From: DATENM01 sp045807765
GTDB taxonomy: Bacteria > Acidobacteriota > Blastocatellia > UBA7656
Assembly (NCBI GenBank): GCA_045807765.1
Contig: JBJMGU010000082.1
Coordinates: 1-58,318 of the forward strand
DNA length: 58,318 nucleotides
Direction of reading: 5' to 3'
In this document: in pieces, positions 50,777 to 58,318 of the stretch
Position numbering within the stretch: position 1 is the stretch's first letter
How the letters are laid out: each line of letters opens with the position of its first letter
Program-made: the position numbers and the translations under genes
Notes under the pieces: generated by a model
The model's database searches: none
What the model was told of the DNA's origin: nothing
The model's input: the letters and a program-made list of their open reading frames with translations, nothing else

Positions 50777-52606
50777 ATGCAGAAAAGATTCATCGTTTCC
50801 GTTCTCATTCTTCTCGTAAGCATTCTGCCGCTTGCCGGCTGCGTGCAGACGCCGTCGGCAGACGACACGGCGGGCACGGCTGAAGCCAAGAAAGCCGCCG
50901 CCGACCGCGCCGCCGGTGACCCGGCTGCTGCCGCTGCTGCTGCGCAGGTGCAAGCGCCCGCGCCAACCGAAGCCCCGCGCTATAGCGGGCCGATTCAGTT
51001 CAGCGACGTGACTGCGCAGGCCGGCATTCACTTCAAGCACAACAGCGGCGCGTACGGCAAACACTACTTGCCGGAAACCGTCGGGTCGGGCTGCGCCTTT
51101 CTCGATTATGACAACGACGGCTGGCAAGACGTTCTGCTCGTCAACTCGACGAACTGGCCCGACCACAAAGGCGCGAAATCTTTCCCGGCGCTCTATCACA
51201 ACAATCGCAACGGCAGCTTCACCGATGTCACCAAAGAGGCGGGCCTTGCGGTCGAGTTGTACGGGCTGGGCTGCGCCGTTGCCGATTATGACAACGACGG
51301 CAACCCGGACATCTATATCACCTGCCTCGGCGGCAATCACCTGTTCCACAATGCCGGCAATGGCAAGTTCGTTGACGTGACGGCGCGCGCCGGCGTCGGC
51401 AACAACGGCTTTTCGACGAGCGCGACGTGGTTCGATTACGACAAAGACGGCAAGCTTGATCTCTTCGTCTGCAACTACGTCGAGTGGTCAATCGATAAAG
51501 ACCTCTTCTGCACGCTCGACGGCAAGAACAAATCCTACTGCACGCCTGAAAGCTACAAAGGGCAGAGCGCCGTGCTCTATCACAACCGCGGCGACGGCAG
51601 CTTTGAAGACGTGACCGAGCGCGCCGGCCTGAAAGACCCGACCTCGAAATCGCTCGGCGTCGTGACCTTCGATTATGACAACGACGGCTGGACCGATCTG
51701 TTTGTCGCCAACGACACACAGCCGAACAAGCTCTACCACAACAACGGCAACGGCACCTTCACCGATAACGCCATGACGGCAGGCGTCGCCTTCAGCGAAG
51801 AGGGCAAAGCGCGCGCCGGCATGGGCTCGGATGCGGCGGATTATGACGGCTCGGGCCGCCAGAGCTTGATCATCGGCAACTTCTCGAACGAGATGATGGC
51901 GCTCTATCACAACGAAGGCACCGGCCTGTTCATCGACGAAGCGCCGACTTCCACCATCGGCCAGGCGTCGCTGCTGACGCTGTCGTTCGCCTGCTTCTTC
52001 TTTGACTACGACCTTGACGGTCTGCCCGACATCTTTGCGGCCAACGGCCATGTCTCGGACGACATCAACAGCGTGCAGCCGAAAGTAAAGTACGCCGAGC
52101 CGCCGCACCTGTTCCGCAACCTCGGCAAGAAGAAATTCGAGGAAGTCGGCGATAAAGTCGGACGCGCCATGCAGCAAGCGCTGGTGGCGCGCGGCGCGGC
52201 TTACGGCGACTTTGACAACGACGGCGACCTCGACGTGTTGATCTCGACCAACAACGGCGCGCCGCATCTACTGCGCAACGACGGCGGCAATCAAAACAAC
52301 CTGCTGCGCATCAAGACCGTCGGCACCTCGTCGAACCGCGACGGCATCGGCGCCAAAGTGACGTTGAAGTTTGCCGACCAGCGCAAGCTCTGGGGCATGG
52401 TGAAGACCGGGTCGAGCTATTGCTCGCAGAGCGAGTTGCCGTTGACATTCGGCCTGGGCAAAGCCGACAAGGTAGCGAGCGTCGAGATTGCATGGCCGAG
52501 CGGGCGCGTTGACACGCTCACGGACGTCGCCGCCAACCAGACGATCATTGTGCAGGAGGGCAAAGGGCAGGTCACGGCGCAACCCGTCATGTTTGCGACT
52601 CCTTAA
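50777..52606 (+). CDS. CRTAC1/ASPIC-UnbV lipoprotein with FG-GAP (VCBS) repeats
   Basis: A 609-residue lipoprotein: signal peptide with lipobox LAGC (Cys22), an Ala-rich linker, then at least six FG-GAP/VCBS blades with calcium-binding loops (DYDNDGWQD, DYDNDGNPD, DYDKDGKLD, DYDNDGWTD, DYDLDGLPD, DFDNDGDLD). The C-terminal ASPIC/UnbV domain contains VEIAWPSGRVDTLTDVAANQ. A seven-bladed Ca-bound propeller displayed on the envelope is expected. It probably partners the upstream cytochrome-TPR protein; this gene pair recurs in Acidobacteria and Planctomycetes as far as I recall. The ATG at 50777 is preferred to one at 50738 because the signal peptide starts there. Confidence 0.9.
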   Translation: MQKRFIVSVLILLVSILPLAGCVQTPSADDTAGTAEAKKAAADRAAGDPAAAAAAAQVQAPAPTEAPRYSGPIQFSDVTAQAGIHFKHNSGAYGKHYLPETVGSGCAFLDYDNDGWQDVLLVNSTNWPDHKGAKSFPALYHNNRNGSFTDVTKEAGLAVELYGLGCAVADYDNDGNPDIYITCLGGNHLFHNAGNGKFVDVTARAGVGNNGFSTSATWFDYDKDGKLDLFVCNYVEWSIDKDLFCTLDGKNKSYCTPESYKGQSAVLYHNRGDGSFEDVTERAGLKDPTSKSLGVVTFDYDNDGWTDLFVANDTQPNKLYHNNGNGTFTDNAMTAGVAFSEEGKARAGMGSDAADYDGSGRQSLIIGNFSNEMMALYHNEGTGLFIDEAPTSTIGQASLLTLSFACFFFDYDLDGLPDIFAANGHVSDDINSVQPKVKYAEPPHLFRNLGKKKFEEVGDKVGRAMQQALVARGAAYGDFDNDGDLDVLISTNNGAPHLLRNDGGNQNNLLRIKTVGTSSNRDGIGAKVTLKFADQRKLWGMVKTGSSYCSQSELPLTFGLGKADKVASVEIAWPSGRVDTLTDVAANQTIIVQEGKGQVTAQPVMFATP

Positions 52607-52646
52607 AGCGGTTTTCGCTTTAAATCCATTTGAAATCCGCTTTAAC
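52603..52646 (+). terminator. Alternative hairpins at the end of the CRTAC1 gene
   Basis: TTAAAGCG (52603-52610), which includes the stop codon, can pair with CGCTTTAA (52616-52623), loop GTTTT. A slightly longer form can pair with CCGCTTTAA (52638-52646). No long T-tract follows, so termination is uncertain. Confidence 0.45.
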
Positions 52647-52687
52647 GGATCAGCACCACGCGCGCCACATCTTTCTTCACCGCGTTG

Positions 52688-52739
52688 CCGCGGCGCTCCT
52701 CCGCGTCGCTCTTCCGTGTCGCTCCTCCGCGTTTCCTTC
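52688..52739. repeat. Four tandem 13-bp units before galK
   Basis: CCGCGGCGCTCCT, CCGCGTCGCTCTT, CCGTGTCGCTCCT and a degenerate CCGCGTTTCCTTC in direct repeat. It uses the same word family as the 1740-1863 repeat (CCGCGTCT, CCGTGTCG) but has only one arm. Confidence 0.8.
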
Positions 52740-52756
52740 AGTGGCTCTGTCAGCGT

Positions 52757-53938
52757 ATGATAGCGCCTATGGACTATCCGGCAGACTTGCAGCAAAAGTT
52801 CGAGGTGGCGTTTGGTGTCCTGCCACAAGTGTTCCGCGCGCCGGGGCGCGTCAACCTGATCGGCGAGCATACTGATTACAACGATGGCTTTGTCATGCCG
52901 GCGGCGATTGATCTGTCCACTCATGTCGCCATTGCGCCGCGCGACGACCGGTTGCTAGTCATCGCTTCGGAAGGGTTTGATGATGCCGCCGAGTTCAATC
53001 TTGATCGCCACCCGCCGCACGGCAACAGCCACTGGAGCGATTATGTGCGCGGCGTCGCCGTCGAGTTGCTCCAAGCCGGATTCGAGCTGCGCGGCGCCAA
53101 TCTGCTGATCGCCAGTTCGCTACCAACCGGCTCGGGCCTGAGCTCGTCAGCGGCGGTCGAAGTCGCCTCGGCGCTGGCGCTGCTCAGTGTAGCCGGCGCT
53201 ACGCTTGACCGCGTGCCGCTTGCCCAGCTCTGCCAGCGCGCCGAAAACGAATATGTCGGCGCGCGCGTCGGCATTATGGATCAATTCGCCTCGGCGAACG
53301 GGCAGGCGAATCACGCGCTGATGCTCGACTGCCGCTCGCTGGCTTTCCGCCTGTTGCCGCTGCCCGACCACATCCGTCTGGTCATCGCCAACACCATGGT
53401 TAAGCATTCGATTGCCGGCGGCGAATACAACGCGCGCCGCGCCGAGTGCGAAACTGCCGTGCGCTTGCTGTCGCGACATCTCCCCGGCATCCACGCGTTG
53501 CGCGACGTGACGCTGGCAGAGGTTGAGCACTATCGTCACGACCTACCGGATACGGTTTATCATCGCGCCCGTCACGTCACCGGCGAAGATGAGCGTGTCG
53601 AGCGCGCCGCCGACGCACTTGTCTTCGGCGACCTTGCCGCCTTCGGGCAGTTGATGCGCCAGTCACACCTCAGCCTGCGCGACGATTACGAAGTAAGCTG
53701 TGCGGAGCTGGACGTGATGGTCGAGATCGCTGAAAAGCTGCCGGGCGTCTACGGCGCGCGCATGACTGGCGGCGGCTTCGGCGGCTGCACGGTGAATCTG
53801 GTCGAAGCCAATGCGGTCGAAACCGTCACCACAGAGCTGGCGGCGCGCTATGAGAAAGCGACCGGCCACGCGCCGCAAATTTACGTCTGCGCCGCCGCTA
53901 ACGGTGCCGAAGAAGTTAGAGAAGAAAGGAACTCTTAA
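52757..53938 (+). CDS. galK: Galactokinase
   Basis: A 393-residue GHMP kinase phosphorylating galactose to galactose 1-phosphate in the Leloir pathway. The galactokinase signature GRVNLIGEHTDYNDGFVMP is near the start, the ATP-binding motif LPTGSGLSSSAAVEVA is at about 137-152, and the C-terminal GARMTGGGFGGCTV motif is present. The start is ATG 52757 or 52769; neither has a strong ribosome-binding site, and upstream frame lies in the 13-bp repeat. galT and galE are not in the window. The next gene starts four bases after the stop, so the two are probably co-transcribed. Confidence 0.95.
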   Translation: MIAPMDYPADLQQKFEVAFGVLPQVFRAPGRVNLIGEHTDYNDGFVMPAAIDLSTHVAIAPRDDRLLVIASEGFDDAAEFNLDRHPPHGNSHWSDYVRGVAVELLQAGFELRGANLLIASSLPTGSGLSSSAAVEVASALALLSVAGATLDRVPLAQLCQRAENEYVGARVGIMDQFASANGQANHALMLDCRSLAFRLLPLPDHIRLVIANTMVKHSIAGGEYNARRAECETAVRLLSRHLPGIHALRDVTLAEVEHYRHDLPDTVYHRARHVTGEDERVERAADALVFGDLAAFGQLMRQSHLSLRDDYEVSCAELDVMVEIAEKLPGVYGARMTGGGFGGCTVNLVEANAVETVTTELAARYEKATGHAPQIYVCAAANGAEEVREERNS

Positions 53939-53942
53939 ACCG

Positions 53943-54935
53943 ATGAAAAGCCTTTTGAGCATTCGCTTGCCGCTCGCCATCATGGCCATTGCCATCTGTG
54001 TCACGGCAGCGCGCGGCCAGAACGTCATTGCGAATCTGCCCGAATCCGACGGCGTGGTGGCGGTCAATATGCGCCGCATCGTCAACGAAACTTTGCCGCG
54101 CGTGCTGAGCGCCGAGCAGATGAGCCAGGTGCAAGCGGCGCTCGTCAAGGCCAAGCAGGTCGCCGGCTTCGACGTCGCCAATATCGAAACGGCGGTCGTC
54201 GGCTTGCGGCTCAACCGCAGCAAGCTGATGTCTGCGCCCACCATGCTGCTGGTGATGCGCGGCTCGTTCAATGCCGACGCGCTGGTGTCGCTGCTGAAGA
54301 TCGGGCTGGCGGGCAAGAGCCGCGATGAAAAATACGCCAACAAGACACTGACCTTGTTAAAGCTGAGCGACTTTATGAAAGGCAGCCCGCCGTCGGTTAC
54401 CGAGCTGGCCGTCGTTGCGCTCGACAGCGGCACGCTGGCCGCGGGTGCGACGGCTTACGTCAAAGCGGCGCTCGACCCGGACAACGGCAAGAACCGCATC
54501 AAGCCGGAGTTGGTCCAACTGGTCGGACGCGAGCCGGAGGCTTTGATCCGCCTCGCCGCGCTGGTGCCACAGGGGATGCTCGCCGGCCTGCTGCCGCAGG
54601 GCGCGCAGGGCGGCGAAGAGATCGGGCGGCTCGTCGGCAGCATCGAGCAGGTTTATGTCAGCCTGAATATGGACGCGCAGACCTTCCCGCTTTCATTGAT
54701 GCTGAAAGCGAACACGGCAGAAAATGCCCACGCCATCGCCGGACTTTTGCAAACCATCGCGCAGTTCGGCGCAAACGTCACCGACAAGAACGTGAAGCCG
54801 ATCATTGACGCCCTGAAGATCACCTCAGAGGGCGCCGAAGTGCATGTGCGTACGGCGCTGCCACAAGACTTGATCGGATCGTTCTTGCGCGGTCTGTTAT
54901 CGCCCGCAAAACCTGCGGAGCCGAAGAAACAGTGA
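53943..54935 (+). CDS. Exported protein of unknown function
   Basis: A 330-residue protein with a signal peptide (about 1-25, ending AARGQ), then a mixed alpha/beta region with DGVVAVNMRRIVNETLPRVLS, FDVANIETAVVGLRL and MLLVMRGSFNADALVSLLK. The tail is Pro/Lys-rich (AKPAEPKKQ). No family was recognised; the repeated pattern of hydrophobic segments after short polar linkers suggests two related halves. An AAAGGAA site precedes the ATG. Co-transcribed with galK, four bases upstream, but no link to galactose metabolism is visible. Confidence 0.75.
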   Translation: MKSLLSIRLPLAIMAIAICVTAARGQNVIANLPESDGVVAVNMRRIVNETLPRVLSAEQMSQVQAALVKAKQVAGFDVANIETAVVGLRLNRSKLMSAPTMLLVMRGSFNADALVSLLKIGLAGKSRDEKYANKTLTLLKLSDFMKGSPPSVTELAVVALDSGTLAAGATAYVKAALDPDNGKNRIKPELVQLVGREPEALIRLAALVPQGMLAGLLPQGAQGGEEIGRLVGSIEQVYVSLNMDAQTFPLSLMLKANTAENAHAIAGLLQTIAQFGANVTDKNVKPIIDALKITSEGAEVHVRTALPQDLIGSFLRGLLSPAKPAEPKKQ

Positions 54936-54943
54936 AAAGAAGG

Positions 54944-55044
54944 CAGTCAGGAGTCAGGAGTCAGAATGGAAGAGGAAGTCAGCGGCAGCGAGGATACTTG
55001 TCGTGCTTCCAATTTTATTCTGACTTCTGACTCCTGGCTCCTGC
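54944..55044. repeat. Heptamer-unit inverted repeat after a stop codon
   Basis: The left arm has CAGTCAG, GAGTCAG, GAGTCAG (54944-54964) and then AATGGAAG. The right arm has CTTCC, then CTGACTT, CTGACTC, CTGGCTC (55006-55044). The spacer is about 40 bases. It begins nine bases after the previous stop codon and ends 14 bases before the next start. Confidence 0.9.
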
Positions 55045-55058
55045 AATTGGAGAACCTC

Positions 55059-56054
55059 ATGAAAAAACTCAGCGCCCTGTTGCTGCTGCCGGTTTTAACT
55101 CTGCTGCTCGCGTTGCCAACGCCGCAGGCGCGGGCGGGCGCCAATGCGGTGAGAGCGCCACGCGCCTCGCTCGCCGAGCGCCTCGGGTTCAAGGCGACGG
55201 ATAAGATTCTCATCATCAATGTGGACGACATCGGCAACAGTCACGCGGCGAACACGGCGGTCATGGATGCCATGCAGACCGGCCTTGTGACCTGCGCAAC
55301 GATCATCGTCCCCGGCCCGTGGTTCCCGGAAATTGCCAACTATGCCCGCAAGCACCCGCAGGCCGATTTCGGCGTTCACCTGGCGCATACCAGCGAGTGG
55401 GTGACGCTCAAGTGGTCGCCGGTTGCCAGTCGTTCGGACGTGCCGGGACTGGTTGACCCGCAGGGCTACCTGTGGCCTGACATCATGAGCGTCTATAAAA
55501 ACTCGACGCCCGAACAGGCTTACATCGAGGCGCGGGCGCAGATCAAGAAGGCGCAGGCCGCCGGCATTGACGTGACCCACCTGGATTCGCACATGGGCAC
55601 GCTGCAATATAACGAAGCTTACTTTCAGGTTTATCGCCGGCTCGCCAAAGAATTCGACCTGCCGCTGCGCATGGGGTCGCAGGAGTTGCTTGCGGCGCAG
55701 GGCGGCGGCCAGCAGCGCGGCCAGTTGGACGAAGACGGCATCGTCTATCCCGATTATTTGATTCACGGCGGGCGCAAGCCGGGCGAATCGATGAGCGATT
55801 ACTGGAAGCGCATGTTGAGCGATTTGAAGCCGGGCGTGACTGAAGCTTACATCCATGCCTCGGCGGCGGGCGACGAGTTGTCGGCTTTCACCAACACCGC
55901 GGGTGATCGCGCCGAAGAGTACCGTCTATTTACCCGTGACCCGGAGATTCGCCGCATACTCGATGCGCAAAACGTCAGGCGCGTCGGCTATCGCGCGCTG
56001 CGCGACTTGCAGCGCAAGGCCCGCGGCAATGCCCGGTCGGAAGGGACGAAATAA
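55059..56054 (+). CDS. Exported ChbG/YdjC-like polysaccharide deacetylase
   Basis: A 331-residue protein. A signal peptide (about 1-26, ending ARAGA) precedes the YdjC/ChbG domain. The metal and catalytic residues expected for this family are visible in IINVDDIGNSH (two Asp), FGVHLAHTSEW and THLDSHMGTLQ. Characterised ChbG removes an acetyl group from chitooligosaccharides; here the enzyme is exported rather than cytosolic, so the substrate may differ. The ATG at 55059 follows GGAG; the open frame further upstream runs through the 54944-55044 repeat and is not translated. The hydrolase gene follows 12 bases later. Confidence 0.9.
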   Translation: MKKLSALLLLPVLTLLLALPTPQARAGANAVRAPRASLAERLGFKATDKILIINVDDIGNSHAANTAVMDAMQTGLVTCATIIVPGPWFPEIANYARKHPQADFGVHLAHTSEWVTLKWSPVASRSDVPGLVDPQGYLWPDIMSVYKNSTPEQAYIEARAQIKKAQAAGIDVTHLDSHMGTLQYNEAYFQVYRRLAKEFDLPLRMGSQELLAAQGGGQQRGQLDEDGIVYPDYLIHGGRKPGESMSDYWKRMLSDLKPGVTEAYIHASAAGDELSAFTNTAGDRAEEYRLFTRDPEIRRILDAQNVRRVGYRALRDLQRKARGNARSEGTK

Positions 56055-56066
56055 AGAGGGAACGCC

Positions 56067-57944
56067 ATGAGATCACTGAGAGCCATTGGAATTCGCTCTG
56101 TCGCCGCGCTCGTCTTGCTTGCGGCGCTCAATGTCGGCGTATCGCTGCGCGCCCAGAGCGCCGACGATGTCAAGGCCGCTTATATTAAGCACGAATATCA
56201 GGTTCCGATGCGCGACGGCGTGAAGCTGTTTACCTCGGTCTATGCGCCAAAGGACACTTCGCAAAAGTATCCGATTCTGCTGATCCGCACGCCCTACAGC
56301 GTCGCGCCTTACGGGGCCGACGAGTACAAGACGACGATTGGCCCGTCGCCGCTGTTTCAGAAGGAGGGCTACATCTTCGTCTACCAGGATGTGCGCGGGC
56401 GCTGGATGTCCGAGGGCACGTTTATGGACGTGCGCCCGCACAACCCGAAGAAGAGCGGCCCGGCAGACATTGACGAAAGCAGCGACACTTACGACACGAT
56501 TGACTGGCTGATTAAAAACCTTCCCAACCACAATGGCCGCGTCGGCATGTGGGGCATTTCCTATCCCGGCTTCTACGCGGCGATGGGCTTGATGGAAGCG
56601 CACCCGGCGTTGAAAGCGGTGTCGCCGCAAGCGCCCATTGCCGACTGGTTCATCGGTGACGACTTTCATCACAACGGCGCCTTCTGGCTGCCGCACGCGT
56701 TCAACTTTTATGCAGGCTTCGGCCAGCCGCGCCCGCGCCCGACGACCGAAGGCCCGAAGTCTTTTGTGCATGGCACGCCCGACGGCTACAAGTTCTTTTT
56801 AGAGATGGGACCGCTTACGAACGCGGATAAGAAATATTACAAAGGCAACATCGCCTTCTGGAACGAGATGATGGCGCACCCGAACTACGATGAGTTCTGG
56901 CAAGCGCGCAACACACGGCCTCACCTGGTCAACGTCAAGCCCGCGGTAATGACCGTCGGCGGCTGGTTCGATGCCGAAGACCTGTTCGGCGCGCTCAACA
57001 CCTACAAGGCCATCGAGCGGCAGAATCCCGCCGCGCAGAACCGCCTGGTGATGGGGCCGTGGTTTCACGGCGGCTGGTCGCGCTCGGACGGCGATTTTCT
57101 CGGCAACGTGGAGTTCGGCTCCAAGACCGGCGTCTTCTACCGCGAACGGATCGAGCTGCCGTTCTTTAATTACTACCTGAAAGATAAAGGCGAGATGAAG
57201 TTGCCGGAGGCTTACCTGTTCAACACCGGCGCGAACCAGTGGCGCACGTTCGATCAATGGCCGCCGCCGAACAGCGAAGCGCGCAGCGTCTATCTCGATG
57301 CCACAGGCCGCGCGTCAATGACCGCGCCGGCCAGCAAAGAATGTTTTGCCGAATATGTCAGCGACCCGGCCCGGCCCGTGCCGTTCATCAACTCGACTAA
57401 CATCGGCATGACGCGCGAGTACATGACCGACGACCAGCGCTTTGCGGCGACGCGGCCCGATGTGCTGGTTTATCAAACCGAGGCGATGGCGGATGAATTG
57501 ACCATCGCCGGGCCGATCAAAGTTGGCCTCGACGTTTCGACGACGGGTACGGATTCGGATTTCATCGTCAAGGTGATTGACGTGTACCCCGACGACGCGC
57601 CGGACAAGAAGTTCAACCCGGCGCAGGTGCATATGGGCGGCTACGAAATGCTGGTGCGCGGCGAGCCGTTCCGCGCCCGCTTCCGCAACAGCTTCTCGAA
57701 GCCCGAAGCCATGCAGCCCGGCAAGGTGACGCACATCGAGTTCGAGATGCCTGATGTCCTGCACACGTTTATGAAAGGCCACCGCTTGATGATCCAGGTG
57801 CAGAGCACATGGTTTCCGCTGGTGGATCGCAACCCGCAGAAGTTCGTCAATATTTACACAGCAACGGAGGCCGATTTCCAGAAAGCCACCGAGCGCGTCT
57901 ACTGCTCGTCGCGCGTCTCGTTCAACGTCTTGAAGGGACAATAG
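56067..57944 (+). CDS. Exported CocE/NonD family alpha/beta hydrolase
   Basis: A 625-residue secreted serine hydrolase of the S15/CocE type. A signal peptide (about 1-31) is followed by an alpha/beta-hydrolase domain (about 45-390): GVKLFTSVYAPKD, DVRGRWMSEG, nucleophile motif GISYPG, the Asp in WFDAEDLFGAL, and the His in GPWFHGGW. The C-terminal X-Pro dipeptidyl-peptidase jelly-roll domain (about 400-620) ends FNVLKGQ. Family members cleave acyl esters or X-Pro peptides, or open glutaryl-7-ACA, so the substrate is open. AGAGGGA precedes the ATG, 12 bases after the deacetylase, so probably one operon. Confidence 0.92.
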   Translation: MRSLRAIGIRSVAALVLLAALNVGVSLRAQSADDVKAAYIKHEYQVPMRDGVKLFTSVYAPKDTSQKYPILLIRTPYSVAPYGADEYKTTIGPSPLFQKEGYIFVYQDVRGRWMSEGTFMDVRPHNPKKSGPADIDESSDTYDTIDWLIKNLPNHNGRVGMWGISYPGFYAAMGLMEAHPALKAVSPQAPIADWFIGDDFHHNGAFWLPHAFNFYAGFGQPRPRPTTEGPKSFVHGTPDGYKFFLEMGPLTNADKKYYKGNIAFWNEMMAHPNYDEFWQARNTRPHLVNVKPAVMTVGGWFDAEDLFGALNTYKAIERQNPAAQNRLVMGPWFHGGWSRSDGDFLGNVEFGSKTGVFYRERIELPFFNYYLKDKGEMKLPEAYLFNTGANQWRTFDQWPPPNSEARSVYLDATGRASMTAPASKECFAEYVSDPARPVPFINSTNIGMTREYMTDDQRFAATRPDVLVYQTEAMADELTIAGPIKVGLDVSTTGTDSDFIVKVIDVYPDDAPDKKFNPAQVHMGGYEMLVRGEPFRARFRNSFSKPEAMQPGKVTHIEFEMPDVLHTFMKGHRLMIQVQSTWFPLVDRNPQKFVNIYTATEADFQKATERVYCSSRVSFNVLKGQ

Positions 57945-57995
57945 TGCGGCAGGCATTACATGGCATACGCTGTTTTCGTCTGAGACGGAGCCTTG

Positions 57996-58004
57996 TGATA
58001 TGAT
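57996..58004 (+). promoter_or_regulatory. Extended -10 promoter of the last gene
   Basis: TGA followed by TATGAT (57999-58004) fits an extended -10 element. No good -35 box was seen. It would give a very short leader with a GGAGG site at 58015-58019. Confidence 0.5.
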
Positions 58005-58024
58005 CGAATTGCTCGGAGGCAAGT

Positions 58025-58318
58025 ATGGTAACAACTCTCAAGCAACCACCTCTTTCCCTTGATGACTTGCCAGCACCCTTGCGTCGTGAGGGAGCGATCA
58101 GTCTTGAAGTCGAACAAGGCGTGATCATTCTACGAGCTTCGAAAGCGGTTCAAGAGCGCATTGAATCGCTGCTGCATAAACAGCAGACTGCAAAGCTAAC
58201 TCGGGCTGAAAAAAACGAATTGAAACAGTATGAACAGGTGGACGATTATTTGAGCTTGTTGAATCGTCTCAGCCGCAATGTAGCACGATCCGAAATTCCC
58301 CAAGAGCGCATCAGTGCC
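58025..58318 (+). CDS. Antitoxin-like protein, 3' end missing
   Basis: Ninety-eight codons are visible and the frame runs off the right edge. The start is clear: GGAGG six bases before the ATG. The product begins MVTTLKQPPLSLDDLP, then ISLEVEQGVIILRASKAVQ and a helical LTRAEKNELKQYEQVDDYLS. Such proteins, beta-strand N-terminus plus the VDDYLSLLNRLSRN-type helix, usually precede a PIN, HNH or HigB-like toxin gene; that gene would lie outside the window. The coding sequence looks AT-richer than its neighbours, compatible with recent acquisition. Confidence 0.65.
   Translation, partial: MVTTLKQPPLSLDDLPAPLRREGAISLEVEQGVIILRASKAVQERIESLLHKQQTAKLTRAEKNELKQYEQVDDYLSLLNRLSRNVARSEIPQERISA

Noticed and set aside
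54966..55058. N-terminal extension of the ChbG/YdjC gene
   Set aside because: It runs through the heptamer inverted repeat; the signal peptide begins at 55059 with a ribosome-binding site.

Overview
The window looks like a GC-rich chromosomal segment from an Acidobacteriota-type bacterium, probably a Blastocatellia relative. The gene repertoire supports this: two TonB-dependent receptors with N-terminal carboxypeptidase-regulatory domains, two tandem proteins of the acidobacterial VWFA-related family, two large MacB/FtsX-type permeases (one with a PadR repressor), a winged-helix/TolB-propeller membrane protein, and a multiheme cytochrome-TPR gene followed by a CRTAC1/ASPIC-UnbV lipoprotein. 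The assignment is inference from gene content. No rRNA, tRNA, CRISPR array or insertion sequence was found.

Layout. 1-7.1 kb: end of a propeller/Fn3-like protein, an L,D-transpeptidase, a LOG-family protein, an RlmI-type rRNA methyltransferase, FolK, an MFS transporter and a small zinc-ribbon protein. 7.2-15.1 kb, all on the minus strand: a GT4-GT2 fusion glycosyltransferase overlapping an antitoxin-like gene, a heterodimeric ABC exporter pair, and a thioesterase / alkyltransferase-like (ATL) / DinB-fold cluster. 15.1-15.8 kb: a gene-free, lower-GC stretch ending in a plus-strand terminator. 15.8-28.8 kb: the winged-helix/propeller protein, three small or secreted proteins, an M14 peptidase, PlsC, a PadR-permease operon, an exported DJ-1/PfpI protein and an AlkZ-related protein. 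28.9-42.2 kb: TonB receptors, VWA paralogues and a TPR protein, with the densest non-coding structure in the window. 42.2-47.4 kb: an EamA transporter, a membrane protein, two acetyltransferases and a second permease. 47.5-58.3 kb: multiheme cytochrome, CRTAC1 lipoprotein, galactokinase, a secreted unknown, a ChbG/YdjC deacetylase, a CocE/NonD hydrolase, and the start of an antitoxin-like gene cut by the window edge.

The non-coding DNA is the most distinctive part. Two near-identical 111-nt elements (40594-40704 and 42058-42168) end in intrinsic terminators whose stems differ by compensatory and wobble changes. They flank the TPR gene and are candidate paralogous small RNAs. Both follow a 37-bp palindrome-bearing motif that also occurs upstream of the large TonB receptor. 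Separately, at least five intergenic spots carry inverted repeats whose arms are short tandem units (mostly 7-mers). The unit sequence differs at each site but the architecture is the same, and most sit just after a stop codon.

Functionally the window is weighted to the cell envelope: nutrient uptake (TonB receptors, MFS, EamA), export (ABC pair, MacB-like permeases), envelope building (transpeptidase, glycosyltransferase, PlsC), secreted hydrolases, and a probable periplasm-facing electron-transfer module.
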